From: Marinimicrobium sp. C6131
Lineage (GTDB): Bacteria > Pseudomonadota > Gammaproteobacteria > Pseudomonadales > Cellvibrionaceae
Assembly (NCBI RefSeq): GCF_026153455.1
Contig: NZ_CP110629.1
Span: 1,054,001 to 1,118,000 of the forward strand
Direction of reading: 5' to 3'
DNA: 64,000 nt
Made by a program: the position numbers and the translations under genes. Numbering within the stretch: the stretch's first letter is position 1; each line of letters begins with the position of its first letter. The notes under the pieces are model-generated. The model saw nothing but the letters and a program-made list of their open reading frames with translations. It made no database searches and had not been told where the DNA came from. Below are positions 17,501 to 25,117 of this stretch, in pieces.

Positions 17501-17847
17501 TTCCGGAGCTTATCGTATGGAATACCATCCGGCAGACCGAGTTCTGGGTCATCGACAGCAGCCTGAACGTGGTGGCGCAGTTCACCACGGAAACACCGAT
17601 AGATGGCGTGTTTGAGCTCCCCACACAAACGTCCGATAGCCTCGTGGCCTACCAGCAAGGGCAGGGCGCGGGCAACTGGCGGGATACCCATATCATTCAA
17701 ATCGACCCGAAGTCGGGCCGAATCTTCACCCGATCGCCCATCTTGCCGGGCTGGACGGATAAGAACGGCCTGGCCTGCCTGGGAGACAACCTGGCCGATT
17801 GCACCAAAATGGTCATCACGAGCCGCGGGGTATTTTCGTTGAAGTAA
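14545..17847 (+). CDS. Large lipoprotein with Ig-like and FG-GAP/VCBS-type repeats
   Basis: The 1100-residue protein begins MDAVKTTLIIPALTIALAAC, with lipobox LAAC and a poly-Gly spacer after it, so it is probably anchored in the outer membrane. A PKD/cadherin-like section follows (PELVEPGHTMILDASDFRD, and later SYAIAYGPPGVEVSSSGLVTGIP, a putative-Ig pattern). Calcium-loop-like FG-GAP motifs come next: DINNDGNPEQL, DYNADGQMDIVLL, DIDGDGADDILRL, DLDGDGRVEAYG and DVTGDGIPELIV. These usually build a beta-propeller. No catalytic motif is visible. It stands alone and is followed by a strong stem-loop. A role in surface binding is only a guess. Confidence 0.85.
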   Translation: MDAVKTTLIIPALTIALAACGGGGGGAGENSGNPSGGLLDTLDDIPEIQSYRPVFPEPRYDGITEQASLTRQNSFYFVEAVYQLLDPIFEAGTTQFYIDKPGILDYPYTGPSDFQCISGSLDHAQHERDDRIVQVITLDQCESRDHGKAHGQVISEVFIDAEGWPTHAIATYRDLTLEVEGERFNYYGQITTTPERRLLVDYLTIRNSALDATYHARDLESLDGTLTGPIYHSHWGYVEITAEPGRTSQTRLDGAGNTSLDMAFYRAYTASILEFSLSSPAIEAEFAVSALETSAPLDDLFLWPYRDNQAPQGQVDTPELVEPGHTMILDASDFRDADDDFVTYSWRHLSKPDGCKDALPKSAPVVELRDACRGTHELELVVSDGFNEVVRPFTVTVAGPLPQAEKVVALESEDDSESLSLQVEVNNASEAGPLSYAIAYGPPGVEVSSSGLVTGIPERLFQTKGGSVYIGIEVSNERSVVQEFTINYPNRALEIAATNRGGAPNDLSRGWQDINNDGNPEQLVDYNDTFAIIEVHEGATRYRHLETRAFSTDFLSDKTVIDYNADGQMDIVLLYPEKYVALSGEDFSLIAEVPRDSSIAEQRVAELFPDTPVLYGDIDGDGADDILRLPLTGAVEQFTVEHYSDDSETLLQTYTLNVPELDGEYGFETRFVNLDDEPGDELVLAPYRSDQLYLLKRAGTVFELSRKITYPERGEHTAQNRLESLSQFTEHSAAMMGSADDGQLFEFSLLDDPVHYESGFQHYSLELDGVNGLRTIRSGPNSIDVIGVRQWLNEQGEPQSEMTLSTLTADLEWTGHQRFPELPTPYSLDDVVSISAADESRDFWLYVHWPPSYSVIDPVLGVSIFSAEAVATALGSGDLDGDGRVEAYGISDAGLYRLNSDTYAFELVDDSLPERTFEEEGPFVATFAGTNPALFVPWEFQSSGRKPRLDIYEYRDNNVQRTGTLTFDTEPLDMGHAQQDVTGDGIPELIVWNTIRQTEFWVIDSSLNVVAQFTTETPIDGVFELPTQTSDSLVAYQQGQGAGNWRDTHIIQIDPKSGRIFTRSPILPGWTDKNGLACLGDNLADCTKMVITSRGVFSLK

Positions 17848-17860
17848 ACACCTTGGCTCG

Positions 17861-17893
17861 CTTGGGGCGGCACCCATGCGGTGCCGCCCCAAG
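17861..17893. terminator. Strong 14-bp hairpin after the large lipoprotein gene
   Basis: CTTGGGGCGGCACC pairs perfectly with GGTGCCGCCCCAAG around a five-base loop, 14 bp after the stop codon. No T-run follows, so it may be a transcript-stabilising stem rather than an intrinsic terminator. Confidence 0.55.
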
Positions 17894-17968
17894 CCCGACT
17901 CACCTTGCCGGGAACCAGGCTACTATGAACAGTGGCTTGAACAAATAAACTTTAAAAGCCTGACCATC

Positions 17969-18481
17969 ATGACAAGACTGATTTTTATACTTTCTCTGCT
18001 TCTTTTATCATCGTGTGGGAAGGTGACTGATTTAAGTGACTCCGAGCCTGCTCAAGACCAGTTGATAGGAAGGACTTATTGCACGGAGAGCAACCTGTTC
18101 ATTTATGAGTACATCCCCTCATCAAACTTCTACGACAATAATAATGCCGATTATTATTTGGCGACTTATATCGAAAGTCCGGATGAGACGCTGGAGGGGC
18201 ATTTAAGTTGGCTTGAAAGCGGAACCTCACTGGAGAAAATTGCGGACGTTTATTTTGTTGGAAAGGGCAGTAAGCTGAGAATTCAGTCGCTGTTTTTCCA
18301 TATTAGCCCACTCTGTTGTCGATATTTTTCCCCTATTGGCACCCTGGAAGGACACGAATCAAAACGGATTGATCTGAGGAATATTTTTGATCAAGAGTAT
18401 TCCGCTGACTCACCTTTCTCTCGCCTCGGTGTGGACTTCACGCTAAGTCCGGACGATAGGTACATAAAGTCGTGTGAGTGA
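17969..18481 (+). CDS. Small lipoprotein of unknown function
   Basis: The 170-residue product begins MTRLIFILSLLLLSSCGKVT (lipobox LSSC). The start at 17969 places the signal peptide at the N terminus; the frame is open upstream to 17876 but that part has no signal character and overlaps the hairpin. The mature protein is rich in aspartate and serine, with cysteines at YCTES, PLCCRYF and SCE. The base composition is more AT-rich than its neighbours, suggesting recent acquisition. I do not recognise the family. Confidence 0.7.
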   Translation: MTRLIFILSLLLLSSCGKVTDLSDSEPAQDQLIGRTYCTESNLFIYEYIPSSNFYDNNNADYYLATYIESPDETLEGHLSWLESGTSLEKIADVYFVGKGSKLRIQSLFFHISPLCCRYFSPIGTLEGHESKRIDLRNIFDQEYSADSPFSRLGVDFTLSPDDRYIKSCE

Positions 18482-18603
18482 CAATGTGAATCGAGCCGCC
18501 TGATAAGCAGCGAGATATAGTTACTTGCTATAAAAAATAACCAGCTAATAGATTTCCAGTTCTGGCACAGGAGGGGTATCGTTTGCCGCTACGCTTTCCC
18601 TGC

Positions 18604-19047
18604 CTATTGAGAGCGGACACACTCTAACTGAAATCCATAGTCGTTTATGTTGACCATCGCGCACTCAGTCACCGATATCTGGCCTGGCGGCGTGCCGTCC
18701 TCGTAGTAAAGAGTGCCCGAATACAGGCTGTAACCATCGTACGCGTACCCACTGTAGTCGGCTTCGTTCAAGCCGTCTTGGCGGAATATTACGAAAAAGG
18801 GCTGGTAGTCCAAGTACGCATCAAGGGCGCAATTCTGTGCGGCCTCAATTTCCTCCTCATTCCGGTCCTCAGAGTCGCCTCTATACACTGTGCCACAGTC
18901 CGTCGCATTGCTTCCTGACGCCTCTTTGATTTGGGAGGAGAAGTCATCGGCATCGCCTGGTGTGGGATCATCGCTTTCAGATTCGTCGGAACCACATCCC
19001 GCCATTAACAGGGAGGAAAGAAACACGGTTTTTACGTACCTGTTCAT
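18604..19047 (-). CDS. Small acidic lipoprotein of unknown function
   Basis: The 147-residue product begins MNRYVKTVFLSSLLMAGCGS (lipobox MAGC), followed by an acidic Asp/Glu/Ser-rich linker. The mature part has cysteines in NATDCGTVYRG, AQNCALD and TECAMV, and a tyrosine-rich middle (SGYAYDGYSLYSGTLYYEDG). An AAGGAG site lies nine bases before ATG 19047, which I prefer to the earlier ATG at 19071. It is convergent with the preceding lipoprotein gene and divergent from the polysaccharide operon, so the 19048-19443 region holds both promoters. Confidence 0.72.
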   Translation of the reverse strand: MNRYVKTVFLSSLLMAGCGSDESESDDPTPGDADDFSSQIKEASGSNATDCGTVYRGDSEDRNEEEIEAAQNCALDAYLDYQPFFVIFRQDGLNEADYSGYAYDGYSLYSGTLYYEDGTPPGQISVTECAMVNINDYGFQLECVRSQ

Positions 19048-19155
19048 TTGAAAATCTCCTTTTTGGTGCATTTATACAATGACCGATACGTTAACACATG
19101 TACCCACAGCCGTCTGACGGGGCAGCGATACCGGAACATAAATTATCTCCAATTA

Positions 19156-19184
19156 TTGCAAAATGACTGTCCGGTCTCTACCAT
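19156..19184 (+). promoter_or_regulatory. Candidate sigma-70 promoter of polysaccharide operon
   Basis: TTGCAA (19156-19161) and TACCAT (19179-19184) are separated by exactly 17 bp, placing a start near 19191, about 70 bp before the ops-like site. The match is moderate and untested. Confidence 0.35.
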
Positions 19185-19258
19185 CCGTTCATCCTGTGAA
19201 CAATGCGCCCGGGATGGGCACTCAATTCAACCCTCTGGTGATGCCGTCATGACAAGGT

Positions 19259-19273
19259 AGGGCGGTAGCGTAT
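19259..19273 (+). promoter_or_regulatory. ops / JUMPStart-like element (RfaH recruitment site)
   Basis: AGGGCGGTAGCGTAT contains the ops core GGCGGTAGCGT with the GGGCGGTAGCGTA context of JUMPStart leaders. It lies on the coding strand about 180 bp before the first gene of the 31-kb operon, and rfaH is encoded at 3408. Caution: this stretch also resembles a shortened copy of the GGCGGAT-family repeat. Compare GTAGGGCGG...TAGCGCATCCG at 50899. Confidence 0.65.
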
Positions 19274-19391
19274 CCGGGCTCAAAACTGTAAAATCTTGTA
19301 AATAAACCGGCCGCTACAGGGTAGTTTTGGCGAAAAGTCGTTAAATTGCGTGAAAATGCCTGGAAATTTCCGCAAAACGTTGAATTCAACC

Positions 19392-19410
19392 GAGTAGCTC
19401 CCGCCTACTC
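19392..19410 (+). other. Small hairpin in operon leader
   Basis: GAGTAG pairs with CTACTC around a seven-base loop, about 35 bp before the first start codon. The gene that follows has no clear Shine-Dalgarno sequence. Confidence 0.35.
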
Positions 19411-19443
19411 AGCCCGTGACGAATACCCGGATAATCGCTATTT

Positions 19444-21507
19444 ATGCCCAAGTTCCCTCATAACCTGAGCACCATCCTCCATATGGGTGCCGGCAACGCC
19501 GATGAATTGCCCGAATACCTGAACACCAACGCCAAACGAATCCTGCTGGTCGAGCCAAACCCCAAGTTGGCCGAAAACCTGCGTCGGCGGACGGCGGACG
19601 ATGCGCGCATTGAGGTCCTTGAGGTCGCTGTATCCGACGACCCTCAGCGACACTTGCTGACTGAATACAATATTCCTGAAGCGGCCAGCCTGTACAAGCC
19701 CGACGGGCTCTACAAGCTGTTCCCGGGGCTGAGAAGCATTGTCCAGCACTCTGTAGAGGTCCGTCACCCCGCTGCGCTGGTTGCGGATACGCTCCCGGCT
19801 GAAGAATCCAACCTGCTGGTGATTCAGGTGCCGGGAGCCGAGCAGTCGATTGTTGAGGCCCTGGCGGCGGAGAACCTGCTGGGGCGTATCAGCCAGTTGG
19901 CGGTTACCTCCTCTGACAAGCCGCACTACACCTCGGGCAGTGCGGCGCCTGCCGTGCTTGATGTCCTTAAGGGAAGCGGCTTTGAAGTGGCGGAAGAAGA
20001 CCGCTCGAACCTCGATTGGCCCCAGTGGCACCTGATGTTTGATGCCCGCGCCCATAAGATCAAAGCGCTGGAAGCGGCTCTAAATGAAAAACAGGCTCAA
20101 ATCGAAGCTGTCCAGCAAGAGCTCTCGGCTAAAGAAAATGAGCTCAGTGGGCTTGCGGAAGAGTTAGCTGCTCGCGAATCGAAAATTAAATCGCAGGAGG
20201 AGCGGTTATCTCAGGCAGAAAGGAGTAATGGAGAGTACAAGCAGCGTATCGAGACTACGCAACGACAGCTCTCTGCCAAGGACAACGAACTAAAAGGCCT
20301 TAAGGAAGAACTGGCTGCGCGGGACTCGACAATTAAATCGCAGGAAGACCGGCTGTCCCAGGCGAATGACAATACCAAAAAGCTCGAAGGCGAGCTGAAG
20401 CAAAAAGAAGAGCGCATCAAAGGCCTCACCGCCGAGCTGGAAGAACGCACCAACCAAGCAAAACAGCAAGAGCAAAAGCTGAAAGAGGCCGGCAGCAAAC
20501 AAGCCGAACTCACCGAGCGCCTCCAGCAGCACGAAAAAACCATCAACACCCAAAAAGAGCAGCTCGATCGTGCCCAAAAGGCTCAGGCAACCGCCGAACA
20601 GAAGGCCACAGACTTGGCCAACAGAGTCCAGGCCCTGGAACAGCAGCTCAAGGCCCAGCACGCCGCACAGCAGCAGTCCGATAAACTGCTGCAACGCATG
20701 GAGTATCTGTTTGAGCAGCAAAGCCTGCAGCTTGAACAAGCCGCCAATGCGTTGGGTCGTCACGTCAGCGTGACTGCCAAAACCACCGCCAAAGAGCTGG
20801 AAGCCGGTATCCAGCTCCAGCAACAGTACGGCTCGCAGATGATTGGCCTGGAAGAGCAGGGCAAACGACTGCCTTCCACCGTGGCGCTTCAGCTATCGCG
20901 CCAACTGAAATCCCAACCGTACGACGTCATTATCGAAATGGGCAGTGGCGTCACCACCTCCTTTCTGGCGCACACACTACGCAGTCGCCCCCAGGAGAGC
21001 GTGAGCAAGACAGCCGCCAATACCGATGTAGCTCACTATATCGACCCCAGCGATGAAGATCTCCCCAAGCGCATCGTCTGCTTTGAGCACAGTCGTGCCC
21101 GGTTCAATCACCTGCAGAGCACGCTGAAGCAAAGCGGCTTGGCGCCGGTAGTCAATCTTCATTTTGCCCCTCTGGTGCCCTACCAGCATCAGGGCACGGA
21201 ATACCTGTACTACGACTGTGCAAACCGTTTGCAGCAACTGGCCAATCTGTTTGAAAATCGCCAGGCCAGAATCTTTGTCCTGCTCAACGAGAGCGCGGAA
21301 GAACAACAGCCGGATCGGTTCGCCGCTTTACCGCAACTGCTTCAATACCTGTCGGCACATACCCTGGATGTTGTGGTAAACGATGTGGACAAGCACGCAG
21401 AGCTGATCGATCAATGGCAGGCACTGCTCAACACTCGCGGCCTCGAGTACCAACCCGCCGTTGAGTTTGGCGCGCCCACCGCGCAGCGCCTGACCATTAA
21501 CCCCTAA
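19444..21507 (+). CDS. Two methyltransferase-like domains joined by a long coiled coil
   Basis: In this 687-residue protein, residues 1-200 resemble an FkbM-type SAM methyltransferase (HMGAGNADELPEYL, ILLVEPNPKLAENL, NLLVIQVPGAEQSIVEAL). Residues about 205-440 are an unbroken charged coiled coil that contains a near-exact duplication: ELSAKENELSGLAEELAAR at about 226-244 and QLSAKDNELKGLKEELAAR at about 275-293. Residues 490-687 look like a second Rossmann methyltransferase (YDVIIEMGSGVTTSFLAHTL, RIVCFEHSRARFNHL). First gene of the operon. The start has no good ribosome site, consistent with RfaH-assisted translation. A chain-terminating, length-measuring role like WbdD is possible but is inference; no kinase domain is seen. 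Confidence 0.8.
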   Translation: MPKFPHNLSTILHMGAGNADELPEYLNTNAKRILLVEPNPKLAENLRRRTADDARIEVLEVAVSDDPQRHLLTEYNIPEAASLYKPDGLYKLFPGLRSIVQHSVEVRHPAALVADTLPAEESNLLVIQVPGAEQSIVEALAAENLLGRISQLAVTSSDKPHYTSGSAAPAVLDVLKGSGFEVAEEDRSNLDWPQWHLMFDARAHKIKALEAALNEKQAQIEAVQQELSAKENELSGLAEELAARESKIKSQEERLSQAERSNGEYKQRIETTQRQLSAKDNELKGLKEELAARDSTIKSQEDRLSQANDNTKKLEGELKQKEERIKGLTAELEERTNQAKQQEQKLKEAGSKQAELTERLQQHEKTINTQKEQLDRAQKAQATAEQKATDLANRVQALEQQLKAQHAAQQQSDKLLQRMEYLFEQQSLQLEQAANALGRHVSVTAKTTAKELEAGIQLQQQYGSQMIGLEEQGKRLPSTVALQLSRQLKSQPYDVIIEMGSGVTTSFLAHTLRSRPQESVSKTAANTDVAHYIDPSDEDLPKRIVCFEHSRARFNHLQSTLKQSGLAPVVNLHFAPLVPYQHQGTEYLYYDCANRLQQLANLFENRQARIFVLLNESAEEQQPDRFAALPQLLQYLSAHTLDVVVNDVDKHAELIDQWQALLNTRGLEYQPAVEFGAPTAQRLTINP

Positions 21508-21532
21508 ACCATGAAAGGATGCAGGAGCCAAA

Positions 21533-21892
21533 ATGCCGCTGGATAAACCTTTAAACCTAGACTTCGACTCGTCCGGCTCCCCGTCGAATGGGCTGCCGGA
21601 CCAATCGTCGCCCAGCCCCAAATCGGGCGACCTGGCGACCCAGGTAGAAGAGCTGAAAAAAGAGCTGCAAGCCAAAAACAGAATACTGGATGCCAAAAAT
21701 CAGGAAATCAGCGAGCTCAAAATCAAAAACCGGCAGCTGAATGACACCAACAACGACATTCAGGCCCGGCAACAAATACTGGAAGAAGAACTCGGCAAAG
21801 CCGAAGCCCAAATTGAACTGATTCAGGAACTGCTGCTGGAAGACGAATCGTCAGAAGCGAGCAAGAAAGAGGAAAACAGTAAACATGAGTAA
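21533..21892 (+). CDS. Small coiled-coil protein
   Basis: The 119-residue product has a proline/serine-rich N terminus (about 1-35) and an almost continuous charged heptad region (about 36-105, LATQVEELKKELQAKNRILD to LEEELGKAEAQIELIQELL). It has no membrane segment or enzyme motif. An AGGAGCC site lies before the ATG. Its end overlaps rfbB by eight bases, so translation is coupled. The coiled coil may pair with that of the upstream methyltransferase-like protein, but this is inferred only from adjacency. Confidence 0.75.
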   Translation: MPLDKPLNLDFDSSGSPSNGLPDQSSPSPKSGDLATQVEELKKELQAKNRILDAKNQEISELKIKNRQLNDTNNDIQARQQILEEELGKAEAQIELIQELLLEDESSEASKKEENSKHE

Positions 21893-22952
21893 AACCATAC
21901 TGGTCACCGGCGGCGCCGGCTTTATTGGCTCCGCCGTGGTACGCGAGCTGATCAATAACAGCGAGCACACGGTCATCAACCTGGACAAGCTCACCTACGC
22001 CGGTAATCTGGACTCGCTGACCAGCGTGGCCGACAACCCACGCTACCAGTTTGTGCAGGCGGACATCACCAATGCCGAACAGATGGACCGCATACTGGCG
22101 GACACACAGCCGGACATCATTATGCACCTGGCCGCCGAAAGCCATGTAGACCGCTCCATCGACGGCCCGGCGGACTTTATCCAGACCAACATCGTCGGCA
22201 CTTACACGCTGCTGGAAGCGGCCCGTAAATACTGGAGCAGCCTGAAAGCGAGCGATGCCGCCAAGGCGGAAGGCTTCCGCTTCCATCATATCTCCACCGA
22301 CGAAGTCTATGGCGACCTGGAAGGTACGGACGACCTGTTTACCGAAACCACTTCCTACGCCCCCAGCAGCCCCTACAGTGCCAGCAAGGCCAGCTCGGAC
22401 CACCTCGTCCGCGCCTGGGGCCGCACCTTCGGCCTGCCGGTGGTCATCACCAACTGCAGCAACAATTACGGGCCATACCATTTCCCGGAAAAGCTCATCC
22501 CGCTGATGATTCTCAACGCTCTGGCGGGCAAGCCGCTGCCGGTGTACGGCGACGGGCAGCAGATCCGGGACTGGCTCTACGTGGAAGACCACGCGCGGGC
22601 CCTGATTCTGGTTGCCCAGAAGGGTGAGCTGGGAGAAACCTACAACATCGGCGGCCACAACGAAAAAGCCAACCTGGAAGTCGTGCAGACCATCTGCGAC
22701 CTGCTCCAGGAGCTGGTACCGCAGGACGCCAACTACCGGGACCTGATCACCTTCGTTACCGACCGCCCGGGTCACGACCACCGCTACGCCATTGACGCCA
22801 GCAAAATCCAGAAAGAACTGGGCTGGACACCGGAAGAAACCTTCGAAACCGGCCTGCGCAAAACCGTCCAATGGTACCTGGACAACAAACCTTGGTGGCA
22901 AAAAGTCCAAGACGGCACCTACCGCGGCGAACGCCTCGGAGTAGGTGCCTAG
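21885..22952 (+). CDS. rfbB: dTDP-glucose 4,6-dehydratase
   Basis: The 355-residue short-chain dehydrogenase/reductase catalyses step two of dTDP-L-rhamnose synthesis. It has the NAD motif GGAGFIGSA at 8-16, HLAAESHVDRSIDGP, the STDEVYGDL segment, and the catalytic YSASK. NCSNNYGPYHFPEKLIPL and GDGQQIRDWLYVEDH are diagnostic of RmlB. The length is normal for the family. rfbD and rfbA follow, giving the order B-D-A, and rfbC lies 6.8 kb further on beyond a low-GC insertion. Confidence 0.96.
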   Translation: MSKTILVTGGAGFIGSAVVRELINNSEHTVINLDKLTYAGNLDSLTSVADNPRYQFVQADITNAEQMDRILADTQPDIIMHLAAESHVDRSIDGPADFIQTNIVGTYTLLEAARKYWSSLKASDAAKAEGFRFHHISTDEVYGDLEGTDDLFTETTSYAPSSPYSASKASSDHLVRAWGRTFGLPVVITNCSNNYGPYHFPEKLIPLMILNALAGKPLPVYGDGQQIRDWLYVEDHARALILVAQKGELGETYNIGGHNEKANLEVVQTICDLLQELVPQDANYRDLITFVTDRPGHDHRYAIDASKIQKELGWTPEETFETGLRKTVQWYLDNKPWWQKVQDGTYRGERLGVGA

Positions 22953-22964
22953 CACCGCAGTCTA

Positions 22965-22999
22965 CGTAGGGTGAATAAGGGCAAAGCCCGTCATCCACC
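22965..22999. repeat. GGTGGAT-family palindromic repeat between rfbB and rfbD
   Basis: The unit CGTAGGGTGAATAAGGGC to GCCCGTCATCCACC is a variant of the family with a TGGATG core, placed inside the operon. Confidence 0.7.
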
Positions 23000-23050
23000 A
23001 AAACCCCACATGGGTTCGCTGACACCAAACACCAAAATGGCACCACCACT

Positions 23051-23932
23051 ATGAAAATCCTCCTCCTAGGCCAAACCGGCCAGGTCGGCTTCGAACTAAA
23101 ACGCGTGTTCGCCCCGCTGGGCGATATAGTCGCGCCAACCCGAGACCAGCTCGACCTTGTGAACAAACAGGCCGTAGCGGACTACCTGAGCGAACACAAA
23201 CCACACTTGATCCTGAACGCCGCCGCTTACACCGCCGTCGACAAAGCCGAAAGCGAGCAAGAGCTTGCCAGCCGTTTGAATGGCGGGTTACCACAGCAGT
23301 TGGCGGATTACGCCAAACAAGCCAATGCCAGCCTGATCCACTACTCATCCGACTATGTGTACCCGGGGCAGAGCGATCAGCCCTTCGATGAGAGCGCACC
23401 CACAGGCCCCTTGAGTGTGTACGGCAGAACCAAGCTGGAGGGAGACGAAGCCGTCACCGCCAGCGGTTGTCAGCATTGGATATTTCGCACCAGTTGGGTT
23501 TACAGCGCCCGTGGTCATAACTTCATGAGAACCATGCTCCGCCTGGGCAAGGATAAAACCGAACTCAAGGTGGTGGCGGACCAGATCGGCGCTCCCACAC
23601 CGGCGCGGCTCATTGCCCAGGTATCCCTGCTGGCCTACCTGCGGGGTATTCCTGCGGGCACGTACCACCTGGCACCCAGAGGTGAAACCAGTTGGCAAGG
23701 GTTTGCCAAGGCCATTTTCAATCTCTATCGCGCTATGGGCCAGCCATTGGCCATTGAGCCTGAATCGGTACACGCCATTCCCACCGCTGATTACCCAACC
23801 CCGGCTAAACGGCCGCTGAATTCCAGGTTAGCACTGACCAAGCTCGAAACTGCGCTCGGGATAACGCTACCTCAATGGGAAAGCCAATTAGAACAAACCC
23901 TTGAAGAATCTATCGATCGGGAGACAACATGA
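23051..23932 (+). CDS. rfbD: dTDP-4-dehydrorhamnose reductase
   Basis: The 293-residue NADPH-dependent reductase completes dTDP-L-rhamnose. It has GQTGQVG at residues 7-13, ILNAAAYTAVDKAE, SSDYVYPGQSDQPFDES and the active-site YGRTK. Later motifs (FRTSWVYSARGHNFMRTMLRL, GAPTPARLIA) are typical of RmlD. The stop overlaps the rfbA start by four bases (ATGA). Nothing is missing. Confidence 0.95.
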   Translation: MKILLLGQTGQVGFELKRVFAPLGDIVAPTRDQLDLVNKQAVADYLSEHKPHLILNAAAYTAVDKAESEQELASRLNGGLPQQLADYAKQANASLIHYSSDYVYPGQSDQPFDESAPTGPLSVYGRTKLEGDEAVTASGCQHWIFRTSWVYSARGHNFMRTMLRLGKDKTELKVVADQIGAPTPARLIAQVSLLAYLRGIPAGTYHLAPRGETSWQGFAKAIFNLYRAMGQPLAIEPESVHAIPTADYPTPAKRPLNSRLALTKLETALGITLPQWESQLEQTLEESIDRETT

Positions 23933-24798
23933 AAGGCATAGTACTGGCCGGAGGTTCCGGCACCCGTTTACACCCCATCACCATGGGCGTTTCAAAACAA
24001 CTTCTACCCATTTATGACAAGCCGATGGTGTACTACCCCATCTCCGTACTGATGCTGGCCGGTATCCGGGATATTCTGATTATCAGCACGCCGGACGATA
24101 TGCCTCAGTACGAAAAGCTGCTGGGCAATGGCGAGCAATTCGGTGTCAACTTTACCTACAAGGTGCAGCCAAAGCCCGAAGGCCTGGCCCAGGCCTTCAT
24201 TATCGGTGAAGAGTTTATTGGCGACGACAGCGTCTGCCTGGTGCTGGGCGACAATATCTTTCACGGTCAGCACTTTAGCGACCAACTGAAGCGTGCGGCT
24301 AAAAAAGAGAAGGGCGCTACGGTATTTGGCTACTGGGTAAAAGATCCGGAACGCTTTGGCGTCGTGGAATTTGATGACGACGGAAAAGCCATCAGCATCG
24401 AAGAAAAGCCCAAAGAACCCAAGTCCAGCTACGCAGTAACGGGCCTTTACTTCTACGACAATGACGTGGTTGAGATTGCCAAATCCGTACAGCCCTCTGA
24501 ACGAGGTGAGTTGGAAATCACCTCCATCAACAACGCTTACCTAGAACGTGGCGACTTGAGTGTCGAGCGCCTGGGACGAGGATTTGCCTGGCTGGATACC
24601 GGGACACACGATAGTTTGCTAGAGGCTTCCCAGTACGTGCAAACAATTGAGCATAGGCAAGGTTTAAAAGTAGCCTGTTTGCAAGAAATTGGATGGCAAA
24701 ACGACTGGATTACTGACTTGCAGTTACAGGAGCAGGGCAATCAGCTTGATAAAACCCAGTATGGAAGGTATTTGCTTGGACTTGTGTCTCATGGATAG
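23929..24798 (+). CDS. rfbA: Glucose-1-phosphate thymidylyltransferase
   Basis: The 289-residue nucleotidyltransferase makes dTDP-glucose from dTTP and glucose-1-phosphate, the first step of the rhamnose pathway. The signature GGSGTRLHPITMGVSKQLLP is at residues 8-27, followed by YDKPMVYYPIS, LVLGDNIFHG, and VEFDDDGKAISIEEKPKEPKS. It overlaps rfbD by four bases. After its stop the base composition falls sharply, marking the left edge of a low-GC block. Confidence 0.96.
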   Translation: MKGIVLAGGSGTRLHPITMGVSKQLLPIYDKPMVYYPISVLMLAGIRDILIISTPDDMPQYEKLLGNGEQFGVNFTYKVQPKPEGLAQAFIIGEEFIGDDSVCLVLGDNIFHGQHFSDQLKRAAKKEKGATVFGYWVKDPERFGVVEFDDDGKAISIEEKPKEPKSSYAVTGLYFYDNDVVEIAKSVQPSERGELEITSINNAYLERGDLSVERLGRGFAWLDTGTHDSLLEASQYVQTIEHRQGLKVACLQEIGWQNDWITDLQLQEQGNQLDKTQYGRYLLGLVSHG

Positions 24799-25117
24799 GC
24801 AGCTTAGTTAAAGTTATAGTTTTGGGTTGACAGCGATCACTTTAGTTCTAGGTTGTGCAGTTGAAATGGCTTGCTCTGTTATGCCTCTCCTCATTGGAGT
24901 GAGCATTAAACACAAGGTGAGTTAAATTGAAAGTATCACTAAATCCGTTGTCTTCTTCAATTAATGCGAAGGGTGGCCTGGATGACGCACAATTCTGAGT
25001 GTTTTTGAGAAAGAAGTAAATTTTTTTAAACTTGGTGGCTTGCGTCAGCCCCTTCTATTTATTCTAGAGCGCCTGGCGCCCTCCACCACCTAAGCGCTAA
25101 CGTATAATAGGTTTCAT
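24799..25117 (+). other. 319-bp AT-rich gap, left edge of the low-GC block
   Basis: No convincing gene is seen. A 23-codon frame from TTG 24927 (KVSLNPLSSSINAKGGLDD) after AAGGTGAG could be the stub of a lost gene. A TATAAT hexamer at 25103-25108 lies only ten bases before the next start and lacks a good -35, so I do not call a promoter. Confidence 0.4.

Noticed and set aside
21723..22955. A 410-codon minus-strand frame opposite rfbB
   Set aside because: Shadow of rfbB; no ribosome site and no recognisable domain.
24927..24998. 23-codon frame from TTG after AAGGTGAG
   Set aside because: Too short and with a poor start codon; possibly a stub of a lost gene, so mentioned only in the gap note.
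25103..25108. Perfect TATAAT hexamer before the giant GT gene
   Set aside because: It lies ten bases before the start codon with no -35 match at 16-18 bp; in AT-rich DNA such hexamers occur by chance.
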